The position numbers were made by a program, and so were the translations under genes. From the NCBI RefSeq assembly GCF_029784155.1, contig NC_073692.1:70506012-70570011 (forward strand): a stretch of DNA of 64,000 nucleotides, given 5' to 3'. Below, piece by piece: positions 1 to 12,400 of this stretch. The stretch is from Uranotaenia lowii. Its lineage: Eukaryota > Arthropoda > Insecta > Diptera > Culicidae. Under the pieces are notes generated by a model. That model ran no database searches, was not told where the DNA came from, and saw only the letters and a list, made by a program, of their open reading frames with translations. Position 1 is the first letter of the stretch. Each line of letters starts with the position of its first letter.

Positions 1-129
1 ACTGTTGAGTCTTTTTGATTTTGTAAACCTAATTTGTTTACTTTTAAACTTGTTTTTTTCATAATTCCTTAAAGTTAGTTTTAGCTTAGCAATATACTGA
101 GGCCTGAGGAACTGAGATTTTTAAGAGAC

Positions 130-134
<5 letters not shown>

Positions 135-174
<40 letters not shown>

Positions 175-355
175 TTTCGATTATAGTCGTTTTACCATCT
201 TTATGGCATTCGCGACTTTATCAACGTTGCAGTTGGCGGATCGTTATTGAAAAACTATTCGGCACAACTGCGTTCGATGTTTACTCTTGGGCTTGAACTC
301 GCGGACATCGGCTCAGGGGGCAACAGACTTGCCAACTGAGCTATATCACAAGCCA
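135..355 (-). mobile_element. tRNA-derived SINE with poly(A) tail
   Basis: Read on the minus strand, the element begins near 355 with a tRNA-like head. It has an A-box-like TAGCTCAGTTGG and a B-box-like GAGTTCAAGCC, then a non-tRNA body, and ends in a long poly(A) (T run 135-173 on plus). A 12-base direct repeat AAGAGACGAAAT flanks it at 123-134 and 356-367, as expected of LINE-driven insertion. The body recurs at 8583-8706, so this is a family. The layout resembles mosquito tRNA-SINEs such as Feilai, but I cannot confirm the family. Confidence 0.8.
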
Positions 356-367
356 AAGAGACGAAAT

Positions 368-1038
368 ATGTTCTATGAAAATGTTAATGAAATTAACGAG
401 AAAAAACTAAAATTTAAGTTTGAAAAATCGGTTAGTTGAGAAATGAGATACAGCGATGCAAAGACAAAATTGGATGTCTTTGTTTTCAGTTAGATTTTTT
501 TCTACCGGAAAATCCGGAATAGTGGTCGAAATGTTCATTGGACCCCCACATATTTATACATCGTCGGATAGATGTATTCTTAACAATTCCAGAGATCAAA
601 GAAGCACCCAAATACTGCAAAGTTGTAAGAAATTATAGGCAATTTAAAAATAAAATTGTTTTTTGGGACTTTTTTTTCATTTGGAACCAACTACAGACAT
701 CCTTTGAGAACAAATTGACTTCATTTTAAAATATCTAGAAACTAGAATAAATAACTTACACAACGAATCCAAAATCATAAAAATCGGTCAACATTTGCGG
801 TCACGAGAATAACAACAAATTACAAGTCAAATGTCAGCCGTTTCAAATAAAGATTTACAAAAAAAAAAAATCAAATGTCCCCGAAACGCATATTTTGCGA
901 ACAACTTTGGAAGGTTAAACATTAAAGATAAGTTTAGATAATCAAACAATGCCTAAGAACAAGTGTTCATAATTGCCCCGTGTTTTGAAAAACATGCGAG
1001 TAACATGATTGAACTCCCTCAGAGCAATTTTAAATACC
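368..1038. other. AT-rich non-coding stretch
   Basis: No gene, RNA or repeat is recognised here. The short open frames near 456-729 overlap each other and have no recognisable domain. Confidence 0.5.
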
Positions 1039-1040
1039 TA

Positions 1041-2361
1041 AAGCTTAGTTCTTTTAGAAATGGGACAGTTACGAATGCGTGTATCTCAAAAACCTTTCGT
1101 TATATTTAAATACTTTCTATGAAGGAAATGAAGGTAATCTTATGATAATTCATGAAAAAATTTGAAAAAACTTATCTATCATTTTTTGTAAGAATAAATT
1201 CTACTTTATTATGGGTACCTCCCTTCGGTCAGCGCACACTTTTTTCAGTCATGATAATGATCAGTTTTTCAAACTAATACTTCGTCTAATCTATATTTTA
1301 GGTGGCTACATCCCCCTCCTTCAATTTCTGATACTTTTCGGACCAATACTTTTCTTTTAAAAGAAACTGAGGCCACTTGAGCGGATACAGCTGTTTCGAG
1401 ATTAACAAATTTGATTATTTTTGAGCCACTTTTCGAGCGTTTTTAATGGAATTTCTGCTGGCAAAATCTGGCAATAACGAAGTAAAACCATGAGGAGATT
1501 AAAATTAAAGTATAATCGTTTAGTATAGATCGTAGGTTGCGAAGGGTACATAAAAGATTACTCTTTTTAGGCCTTTGAAAAGAGTGAAAATCATAGTTTT
1601 CGTTTTGAAAATAGTTGTTTTTTTTCCACAGGAGCCTAATTTTGGCAAATCATTATATTATATACAAAATAACCAGCAAATACATACTTTAATATACTCG
1701 GGACCTTGCCACGAGCAGACGTGGTATAGGATTCAAACGCTGGAATTTGTTTAAAATAGGGTATTTCATAAGTTTTGTCGTTCATCAGAAATCATCTGTC
1801 TCATAGCCTCGGAACCAGATATACAGCTTACGAGCTGTGGATCTAGCAAAAATTTTTTGTTTGAGGTTAGGTTTGAATGACTCATTAAGAGGCAACACTT
1901 TCAGCTTATCGGAGTTAAATTTTTTTCGAAATTTTAGCGATCTACCCATAATTTTTCGCTTACTGAAAATTTAAAATGCTCGTATGAGACTTGACTTCCC
2001 TGACCGAAGTTGCCGATCATATGCTTCACTCTAATGGTTGATTTGAACTTTGTGGACATTTTTGATAGTATTTCCATACTTTTCCACCACTCACACACAG
2101 TAGTTCTTTGAATAATCAACGGTTTTGTCGGCCATCAATTTGATAATGATGGATTTTGAATGAAACTGTGCAAAATTATTTTTTCCTTTTTCTCTTGCTT
2201 CGTAAATATCTCAAAAACGCGTAAATTTTTTATTTTGAAAAAAATAGGTCGGCTAGTACTTTTTACAGGCAACAAAATGCTGTCAAAATTTCGATTGTAC
2301 GATTACTAGTAAACGAGCTATTAGCAAAAGAAAGTGTCCCATTTCTAAAAGAACTAAGCTT
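1041..2361. mobile_element. Tc1/mariner-type element, decayed, with TA target duplication
   Basis: The two ends are inverted repeats of about 27 bases, starting AAGCTTAGTTCTTTTAGAAA at 1041 and in reverse complement ending at 2361. TA dinucleotides sit directly outside both ends (1039-1040 and 2362-2363). The TA duplication and 1.3 kb length fit the IS630-Tc1-mariner superfamily. A 61-residue minus-strand frame (1934-2119) may be a scrap of transposase, but no catalytic triad is visible. It is an inactive or non-autonomous copy. Confidence 0.65.
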
Positions 2362-2363
2362 TA

Positions 2364-3490
2364 CTAGAGTCGTGGATTTTGTGAGCTGTAGTAAGTAACA
2401 CATTTGATATCTGTATGTAACACATATAAAAATTTGTAAACATGATATAAAAAACCTTAACGATTTTGTGTAGAATGTTTTTCAATCATTTATATTTATT
2501 TGTTTTATTTGGTCGGCCATCAGCACAACTGAAGGCTATTTAGGCCGCATTCGTCTAAGTGTTCAATTATTTGAGTGTTATGAAACAACCATAGGTAGTT
2601 GGAAATGTTTAAGTTGAAAATTTTGCTATATGCCGACGAAAATGGACAATTAAAGCCTGAAAAACCTTGAATTTGTGTCCGGGAAAACCGGGAAAAACCG
2701 GGATTTCAATATGAAAAAGTTGTGGCCACCCTGAATATTGTTATCTTTGGTTATTCCTAAATAGCCTCTTTACATTTTTCCATAATTGTTTGGGAGGAAG
2801 ATCAAAGTTAATGCTCTTTTTATCATGGTTTATTTTAGATTTCATAATAAGTGAAGCAACTTTATTACGAAGCATTTTAAATTTCATACCAATTCTAGTG
2901 CTGTTATCACGGAAGCGCTGCGATACTTCACAAAAATATGATATACCTAATAAACAGCAACAAACAACTAAAATCTTTTTTTCGACGAAAAAACCATTGA
3001 TTATTGTGGGGAAAACTTTATTATTTAGACATTTGAACTTGTGAAACCATCCTGTACGACATGCGTCACTTTAGAGGTAACGAATCAAATGGTTGCAAAC
3101 ATCGGTTTTCCTAGCACCAGTTCTGCGAAACGAGAGTGGCGCTACAGCAAACCAACACAATTTACATTTGAGAGGCTTCTGGCCGCAAACAATCACTACT
3201 GATCGCTATTTTCCATCTTTTTCTTCTGCAGCATCATTGAGAAACTTTTTACACTAGCAAAGGGTTGAAAGCTTTCGTATGAGATGTCGTATTACTAAAA
3301 AATCAGTATACGCCACCGGCGCACTATAGCTACTATCAGTATTCTCTGAACAGCATAGTTAAATATAGCTCAGTCTTCGGTCAGTGCAGTTACAATACAG
3401 GAGCGATGTGTGAAACTAATGTTGCAAGTTTTGGGTTTGTTTGATATAAGTTGTGTTTCAAAATGTTAACAGTTGTTCGACGAAGATAGA
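2364..3490. other. Intergenic DNA upstream of the receptor gene
   Basis: Mostly AT-rich. The pair AGGCTATTTAGG (about 2534) and CCTAAATAGCCT (about 2758) are inverted and may bound a small MITE. A CCGGGAAAACCGGG-type motif near 2680-2705 resembles MITE ends seen again at 51583-52082. A TCAGTGC initiator-like site lies near 3380, about 110 bases before the receptor ATG. Confidence 0.35.
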
Positions 3491-6400
3491 ATGTATCGAA
3501 TAGTAAGGATCTTACTTTGCGTTCTGTTAGCCGCATCTCAGGTTCTAATTCAACACGCGTCAGATGTTTTTGCGCGACGAGGAAGTAAGCTCTAGTAACG
3601 AAATTGCGGTGATTGATAACGAAAACATTGTTTACATTGTATTTTTGTGGCGTTTATAGGAATAACGAAACCCGACACCTCCATTATCGATCTTGACACC
3701 AATGTAACCTTCTTCCTGCTCGAATGCACGCTGGACAACTTTTTGGTGGGCAGTAGTGACATCAGCATGTTGGAAATCAACCAAACTAAGAATGGCGTGA
3801 ATCGCAAAATAGAAACACAGGTATCAATATTCAATTGGAAGTCACGTAAACATTGTTTTCATCGAACAGTCAGCTGGCATTTGAGTTCTATCAGATGTGT
3901 AAAACTTTGAATAAAGCACATTTTACTGTGCAAAACAGTTGTAATCTTCTGCCGATGAGCCCAGACTTGAACGTACTTGTATCGTCTGGCTGCCGTTCCT
4001 CAACGGTCAATTAATATCGTTTAACCTGGTCAATCCATGATTGCAAATGCATACTTACAGTGTTACAGTTTAGACAGAATAAATGTAAAGAGAAAGTACC
4101 GGTTGATGTGACCTACTGAACCGAATTCTTTTAAATGGAAATTTCATTGTCATGGCTTTTGATTTTCCAACTAGGCGTAAACGTGTTAAGAAACAGTTAA
4201 TAATATAAGATATTTTTTTATGGAAGTTAAATTTCAAAACGATACCTGTAAAGAAAATAAGAGATATGTAGTTAAAATTTTTTGAACAAAAGCAAGTTAT
4301 GAAAAAACTTAAATCCTGATTCAAATAAATTACATTCCTGGTTTTTTTGCACTCAAGAATGTACTTGCTTAGTCCCTTTCATAGCAATTGTTTTATGCAA
4401 TTTATGATCCCACTTGCAATGTCAATCGATCGCTAAACCCACATCCCGTTTTTAATGTCAAAATCGCAATGCACTGAGCGTAGAGATTTGCAATTGAACA
4501 CATCCACTTCTGAACGGAGTCTTCCGTCAATAAACAAATCAGCCACTAGGTACCTACTGCACAGAAAGATCGTGCTTGCCTTGAGCGATTTCTCTTCTCC
4601 ATCTTGCTGCACCTCACAGTTCTTCGCCGGCTAGCTAGTTGTTCTATGAATCACTAATTCTAAATTTATTGAACTTAGATACGCCCCGACTTCGGAAGCG
4701 CTGGTGCCTCCTCTGAGGGGTACCTCCTCTGAGGGCGATAAGACAAAATAAGTAAACAAAATAAACCATACCTCATAAATTTCTTAAAAACATTTATAAA
4801 ACATCTATTATATCAAGTTATTTTAAGAAGAGAAATCACCGTGAGTTTGCTTTATGAAATTAATTTGCTGCTTTATCGGTGAGGGTTAAAGAGTTGAAAT
4901 GAAAGACGGATAGAATATCAGAAGAAAATTCTAAGGTGGTGAAAAGAGCGAAGAGCATTTGAAATAGAAGCTTGACCACATACTAAATTCTTTGTCCCAC
5001 ACCAATAAACTGTATTGAAGAAGTAGTACCCAATAGAGAAGGCACTACGTTTTTCGGTACAGTTAATTATGGATGGTTCGAGCTCACCGATAAAGCCGCA
5101 AATTAATTTCATAAAACTAACTCACGGTGCACAGTGGGCCAGGAACCACACTTTTGCGGTCAAAATTGACTGCAGGCCAGAGGCTTCGTTGTAGCTCATT
5201 GGTGTCTTCGACAAAGTTACTCGGCTATATTTGCGCTATCTATTGATGGATTTGAATTAGTTCTATTTTTCTCCGCAAGGTGGCGCCAAAATCTAACTTT
5301 TTACAGAAGCAAGATACAGGTATGGTTTCTTCTACAAAGTTGTTCATTATACCTTTTACATCAACTTTGTAGAACACTGTTAAGCTCTATGTTGTGTACG
5401 TAACTTGCAAAAGTAATAATTTAAGGAAACCTTGCAAAAAAACGGTTTTTTCACCTATTTTTGTGTTTAGCTATACAATACCTCAAATTTCCACAGTATT
5501 CGATTGGAATAGACTTAAATGAGATATTAGTAGGCCAATGTGTGGTGGTAGATGCAACTCTATCTGTATCTACTGCTTCATAGTAGTGATTTCTCTTCTT
5601 AAAATAATAAAAATAATTCGGCTATAAAAAAATCAATTACAAAACATCGTTCAAATAATCGAAAAAAGTTAGGCCAAGATTTCTGACCGTTGACCGTAGG
5701 CGACAACTCAATCCAGTTGGAACTTGCGCACAAAACGAAAATAAGAAATCTACCTAGCCATCGATCGAACGAAAACGCACAATAGAAGAATTAACAGAGC
5801 AACCACATACTAAATTTTTTGTCCGTTCGACACAGACGGCGGCAACGCTATTCAAACCGTATGGAGCACATCTCTCAGATTTCCCCTTTGTTTCCCCTCG
5901 TTTTGACAGATTTAAGCTTTTTTCCTCAGATTTAAGCTTTCATCTCCTATGCTCTCAAGGCAAAAAAAAGCTTAAATCTGAGGAAAAAAAGCTTAAAAAC
6001 GAGATTCACGACCACTTATTTAAAAGATGTTGGTCACACGATACATAGACAAATCGTGTAACGTTGCCTCCCTCTGGTTCGACACATGTGCATTCACATG
6101 GCGGTCGAACCATCCATAATTAACTGTATCGAAAAACGTAGTGCCTTCTCTATTGGGTACTACTTCTCCAATACAGTTAATTGGTGTGGGACAAAGAATT
6201 TAGTATGTGGTCAAGCTTCTATTTCAAATGCTCTTCGCTCTTTTCACCACCTTAGAATTTTCTTCTGATATTCTATCCGTCTTTCATTTCAACTCTTTAA
6301 CCCTCACCGATAAAGCCGCAAATTAATTTCATAAATTATATCAAATTTTAAATGAATTTATCAATACCTGATTTTTTTAACAACTCAGGTAAATATTACA

Positions 6401-9400
6401 TTCACCGATATAACCGTCGAAATTATAAAAAAAAAACAAATCATCGGTGATAAACTTATAATTCAAAGAGAAGGTAATTAATTTATATGTTACTTTAATT
6501 TGTCGGCCTTAGCGGTGAAAAGTGATGTCCTTTTAAGTAGGGACATCTAAAGCTTATGAAATTTTATAGGTGGATAGAAGGTTAGATGAAAATGAAAGAT
6601 GTTGAAAATGAGCGGGTAAAATTGATTTAGAAGCATATCATCATATATCAAATTTTTGTTCCTCACGGGCCTACTACTATTAAGCAGTAGATACAGATAG
6701 AGTTGCATCTACCACCACACATTAGTAGGCCAATGTGTGGTGGTAGATGCAACTCTATCTGTATCTACTGCTTCATAGTAGTATACCCGTGAGGAACAAA
6801 AATTTGATATGTGATTATATGCTTCTAAATAAATTTTACCCGCTCATTTTCAACATCTTTCATTTTCATCTAACCTTCTATCCACCTATAAAATTTCATA
6901 AGCTTTAGATGTCCCTACTAAAAAGGACATCACTTTTCACCGCTAAGGCCGACAAATTAAAGTAACATACAAACATAACGGTGGTTAATCTCTTCATTAA
7001 AAATAATTAATTTAGTTTTTCAAATTGACCTTCCTTTTATACTTTTCAAAATTTGGAATTGGACCCAGTGATTTTTAAGTTCAATTTCCGCTTCGCTGCG
7101 GAATAAATCCGAGGCGGGACGCTTCGGATTTATTTTGCAGCGAAGCGGAAAATGAACGGTAATGAATTTTTTTCTTGCTGGGAATCAGTGGTTTGGATTC
7201 TGTAGAGTCGTCTTAGGGTACAAACTTACAAACACAGTGAGCGCGAAGCGAATTGCGAATGTTGCGAGAATGTTTATTCACCGGATGAACTTCGCAAGTT
7301 CATTTTTAAAGGCCAGCTACAGTGCACGCGAATTGCGAAGCTGTTTAACACTGAAAAAAAAACCTACGATGTTTAGCAAAAATTATTCAAACATGGAAAA
7401 AACTTAGCAAATTTGTTTGCAGAATCCAAATTATGAAGACAAATCTTAAGGAAATAAATAAAAATACTCGATGCCTGCCGGCTGGAAAAAACATTTTTGA
7501 CGCCATTTTGAAATCCAAGATGGCGGATTCCATCTAACTCAAAAATGCTTTGCGAGGGATGTGTTGGCTGCAGTTGACCTAGACTACATATTCGAGTTAT
7601 ACTCTTTCCTTAAAGCTATCGATCTTCGTGTATAATTTTCTCTTCCCTTTCTTTTTTTCTTTCCTCAACTATGTTAGTTTTTAGTTATAAATTGGAAATA
7701 CAATAACGAGAGTTTGTCTCCTCAAAACCAGCGATACAAGCCGTTTCAAATAAACGAACTAATAAAAAAAAATCAAAACGCTTTAAATGACTGAAAATCG
7801 CATGAAACTCCCACCACAATTGATGAAATAAATCGATTAGTAGAAGTCGAATTTCGTTGTCTGACTCGAAATTCAATATGACAGCTTCCGCTCAACTATA
7901 AAATATTATAATTGAATCTAACAAAACTATGACAAAAATATAACAAAGTTATGAAAAAAATATCACAATATTATGAGGAAAAAATTACAAACTCTGACAA
8001 AACTGTGAAAAAAATTTGACAAAAATATGAGAAAAACATAGCAAAACTATGACAAAAATATAACAAAGTTATGAAAAAAATATCACAATATTATGAGGAA
8101 AAAATTACAAACTCTGACAAAACTGTGAAAAAAATTTGACAAAAATATGAGAAAAACATAGCAAAAATTTGATAAATTTGGCAATAAAATGATAAAGCCA
8201 TGACCAGAATATGCAAAAAATCATTAAAATATGACAGATTACAGTATTTTGACAATAAAATGACAAAAAATTTACAGTAATGATAAAACTTGGAAAAAAA
8301 CTTTGACAAAAAATTGAAAACATTATGGAAAATATGACAAATGTGATGAAAACATGACAACTATAATAGCTAATGAAAAAAGGGCAAATATGTCAAAATT
8401 TAGCAATAAAATGATAGAAGTCTGACAATACTTCCACTGATACTTCGACAAACATATTACAAATGTGATAAAGATTTTTGTCAGTTTTTGTCATGATTTT
8501 GTAATTTTTCATTTGTCGCATTTTTGTTTTATTTCTGTCAGATTTTTTCAATTTGCTTGACAAATTTTGTTTCATAGTTTTGTCTTTTTTTTTGGTTTGC
8601 TTATAGCCGTTTCACATCTTCTCTTTTTGTAATTTACGACTTTTATCAACGATGCAGTTGGCGGAGAATTACTGAAAAACTTATCCGGTACAACTTTGTT
8701 CGATTTTTATCGTATTTGTCATATTTTCGTTACATATTTTCCATTTTTTTTTTTAATTTTTGTTGCTTTTTGTTAAACCTTTGGTTTTTTACTGTCGTAT
8801 TTTGTCAGTTTTTTGACAATGATTTTGTCAGAATTCTGTTATATTTTTATCTCATTCTTCATAATTTTGTCAGAACTTGGTCATATTTTAACCTATTTTT
8901 CTTATTTTTTCTTTTTCATTTTAATGACATATTTTCACCACCTTTGTCAATTTTATTTATAGTTTTATCATACATTTGTCAGGTTTTTTGTGCTTTTATT
9001 GTTTTTTTTTGTAATTATATCATATTTGCAAATTTTTTGACATACATTTGCTCTTATACTAGTTCTGTCAGGTTTTTGTCATTTTATTGTCAAATTTTGA
9101 TCATAATTTTGTCACATTTGTTAAAATTTTTCACATATTTCATATATTTGTCGTATTTTATTCAAAGTTTTGTCATTTTTCACTTTTTCGTTTGTCAATT
9201 TTTTTGTCATAGTTCTTTCCGATTTTTGTCATTTGATTTTCAAATTTTAGTAAAAGTTGTTCGTATATTTTGGTCACAGTTTTGTAATATTTTAGTCATT
9301 ATTTTGTCTTATTTTTGATTTTTATAACATAAGTCATATTTGTGTACATTACTTTCAGTGATTTTTGTGAGTTTGTGTACATTATTTTTAATGCTTTTTC

Positions 9401-12400
9401 AGATTTTGTACATTTTTGTTAAATTTGGGGTTAAAATAGGTTTGTCAGATTTTGTCTATCACCTCTTGTTTTGGTAATATGGAGTTTATAAGTTTAAAAA
9501 TGAATAAGTTTTGAGTGAAACTAATCATTGATAATCGATCTACAAATCTACCCGAAAGAAATTAACTGATTCTGAATATAATTATTATACTTTATTCAAT
9601 TCAGGATGAATATTTTTATGATGATGATGATGATGATGAAGTATCCTTAAAAGATAAATTCTAAAGATTTAAAATTTTTCAAATCAAGCATTTCTGACAT
9701 TATTGAGAAAATTTAAAAAAAGTTTTATTTCATTTAACAAATTTGTTGAAATTTGCTAAACGATTTGAGACCTTCAAAGTGGTATGAGTGACAAAATGGT
9801 CGATTTTGAGGTAATGATGCTAAACGATTTTTCAAATTTCAAACTTTAGTTGATGATTATTTCGGATTCATAAAATTTTATTTACACACTTTTAAATTGG
9901 AAGTAAAAATAAAAATTCTTTAAGAGTATATGGAAAAAGGCCAAACAAAATAATTTAAAAGCGTGTTTTTTTTTTCTAGAAATAAGCTGTTACACACTTA
10001 TACTCCTTTTTTGGCTTCAAGGGTCCCATTTGATTTTTGTTTTAAAAATATTTAAAATTTCATTTGAAAACCTATTATTTTACAAAGTTGGAAAAAGTAA
10101 ACAAATTAGAAATTTCTATAAATTGTTTTATGCAGAAGACAAAATTACCTGCGGTCTTGGGGAATGTTGATAAATACCTTTATTTTAATATGTTATGAAG
10201 TATTTTAAAGTTATGTTAGAAAAATGCAGAAAAATCTTAAATAATTTTAATCTTATTCCAAAATATTAAAAGCACTAAAATTAATCAAAATTAGCTCTTC
10301 AATTCTTTGCACCCTTGTGAATTTTGTGGTCTTGGGTAATTTTTCAAAACCTTTTTGAATGAGGAGCTGAGCGTTTCGAAGAACAAAAAATACAAATTAA
10401 AATCGAGGCTAAAATTGTTTTTTTTAAGAATATTTCATATAAGCATAAAATTTGTAATGATATACTGATATAATGATATACTGTAATGATACACTTCTCA
10501 ATAAAACCCAATTTTAAAGACGAGGTAGGGTTTTTGTGTGTCAAGATTTGAGTTTCTATGAAAAAGGTTTATTTAATTGCAAATCGAAATTGACAATCAT
10601 ATGTCATATCATATATCATACATAATATATCATATAGATAGGCCTAGAGTGAGGAAAGGACCAAACGCTGCCGAAGGCGAGCAAATTTGCTGTCATGTTT
10701 TTTAACACTTATTTTTAAACTCCCTTTGGGACCAAGTAATTTCACGTTTCTTCATTGCTTGAATTGAAAATTTTACTTGGAAAAAAATATTTTTATTGTA
10801 TTTACCAACTTTAGGTAACATAACAAGCCTTTTATATATTAAATCAGCGAGAATGGTTTCGCGAGAAGTAATACGAACTTTACCCAAAATTTTAAGAAAA
10901 GCATGGAAACTTTCGATTATCTAAAACTAATCGTGCTCCGACTTGTTAAACCATTTTTGACGGTCGCCATGCAAAGCGAAGCATTAAAGTACACAATATT
11001 CGAAAAGCCTTTCTAAAATACTTTAGACATCCGTAGTTGGACACATTTTTTTTTTCAAATCTACAAATGCTGCAGTAGTTAGTCCATCGTCATTAGGTTC
11101 ACATTAAATTGCATGTTTTAGTTCATGCTTCCTAATTTTGTCATGCATTACAGGTGAACGGCGTAAACTCGAAACTAGCAAAAATAGATCTCACCAACGA
11201 AACGGAACTGTGTGGCGTCAATCGTTACTTTTGCTTCTACAAGGATAAGCCAGTGGTCGAACCAAAAAGTGTTTACGTTGGCAGAAAAGCTCGCATGGTC
11301 TCCGAAGATGATATCCTGTGTATATCGGAAAATCGAAAGTATCTGACGTGTGATTTTACCGCAATCGAGTACTGTGATCTACCTACTATTTACACCCTTT
11401 CGGTGGCCCGATCAGGATCGCTGTGTGCGCTGCATTACAGCAAGGACCTTAATCTGTGGCGATTCAATAGTTCAACAAAGCGCTGTGAATATCAATCGGC
11501 GCATAAGGAAATCACGATGAAATTGGAGTCGGAGAACAAATTTGGGAAAACTGCGATGAATTTCACTATCAACAATTACGATTTGCTTCGACCGGGCTTG
11601 ATAGAAAACTTTAAAATTTTTGAAATTACTACTCGAAGTGTTTTGGTTGAGTGGAGTCTTCCTAAAAGTCCGATGGACGCTCATCGTTTGTTTGAATTCC
11701 AGTTCAGGTTAGCTTCGGAACTTGTTCGAGAAACAAGTTTATTTCAAAACTTCACTTTCTCCAGTGATCAAAAACAAACTCATACGATCGAAGATCTACT
11801 TCCTTTCACGAGATACAAACTTCAAATTAGAAGCAGATTGGCCCTGCCGAAGGCGAGGAATTTCGAAGATGTCTATTGGTCGGATTGGGTAAGCACCGTT
11901 TTCGCGACGGAAGCATGTGCACCGGAACTGGCACCACTGATGATTCCTGGCGGCTATAGCATTAGAAAGCGGATCAACAACCGAATTACGGTGGATGTTT
12001 ATTGGAAGGGAGTTCCGGAACAGTTCTGGAACGGACCCGAATTCGGTTACGATGTGGAAGCCATTTCGAGCAGTGGTGTTAGGTGAGTACTTGCAAGTTG
12101 CAAAGTCCTATCGGTTGATTTTTTTTCTATCAATGTGTAAAATGACAAAACAAGATGTTGCAGTATTAAACGTCATTTTACGCAATGTCGTACATGAGAC
12201 TTTATTTTAAATCATTTTAAAGTTCTATAACAAGTACAAACAAATATGATTATAAACAGTCTGGTTCCACTTAGTGCTCTAAAATTAGATTCCTTTTAAT
12301 ATAAATACTTGTTTCATAATAAAACTGCACAACGCGCATTTGATTTAATCAACGAACGTTACCACACTAAACCGATTTGAATTTCAAGAAATATGTAACG

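Larger units (their letters stand above)
7900..9470. repeat. Low-complexity array of TTTTGTCA-type units with a strand switch
   Basis: From 7900 to about 8455 the plus strand is A-rich with repeated TGACAAAA-type words. From about 8470 to 9470 it is T-rich with TTTTGTCA-type words, so the array inverts near 8460. The unit resembles the 48.1-50.1 kb array but is more decayed. Long open frames across it are by-products of composition. Confidence 0.65.

Noticed and set aside
284..355. Functional tRNA gene
   Set aside because: A and B boxes are present, but cloverleaf pairing is poor and the sequence continues into a SINE body with poly(A) and target duplication.
4918..5112. Matching 60-64-codon frames at 4918-5112 and 6086-6268
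   Set aside because: They are the same MITE sequence read in opposite orientations, not a gene family.
8716..9318. 200-codon plus-strand frame rich in Phe and Leu
   Set aside because: It is a by-product of T-rich TTTTGTCA-type repeats and contains no domain.
7900..9470. CRISPR-like array
   Set aside because: The units are short, degenerate and have no unique spacers; the genome is eukaryotic.
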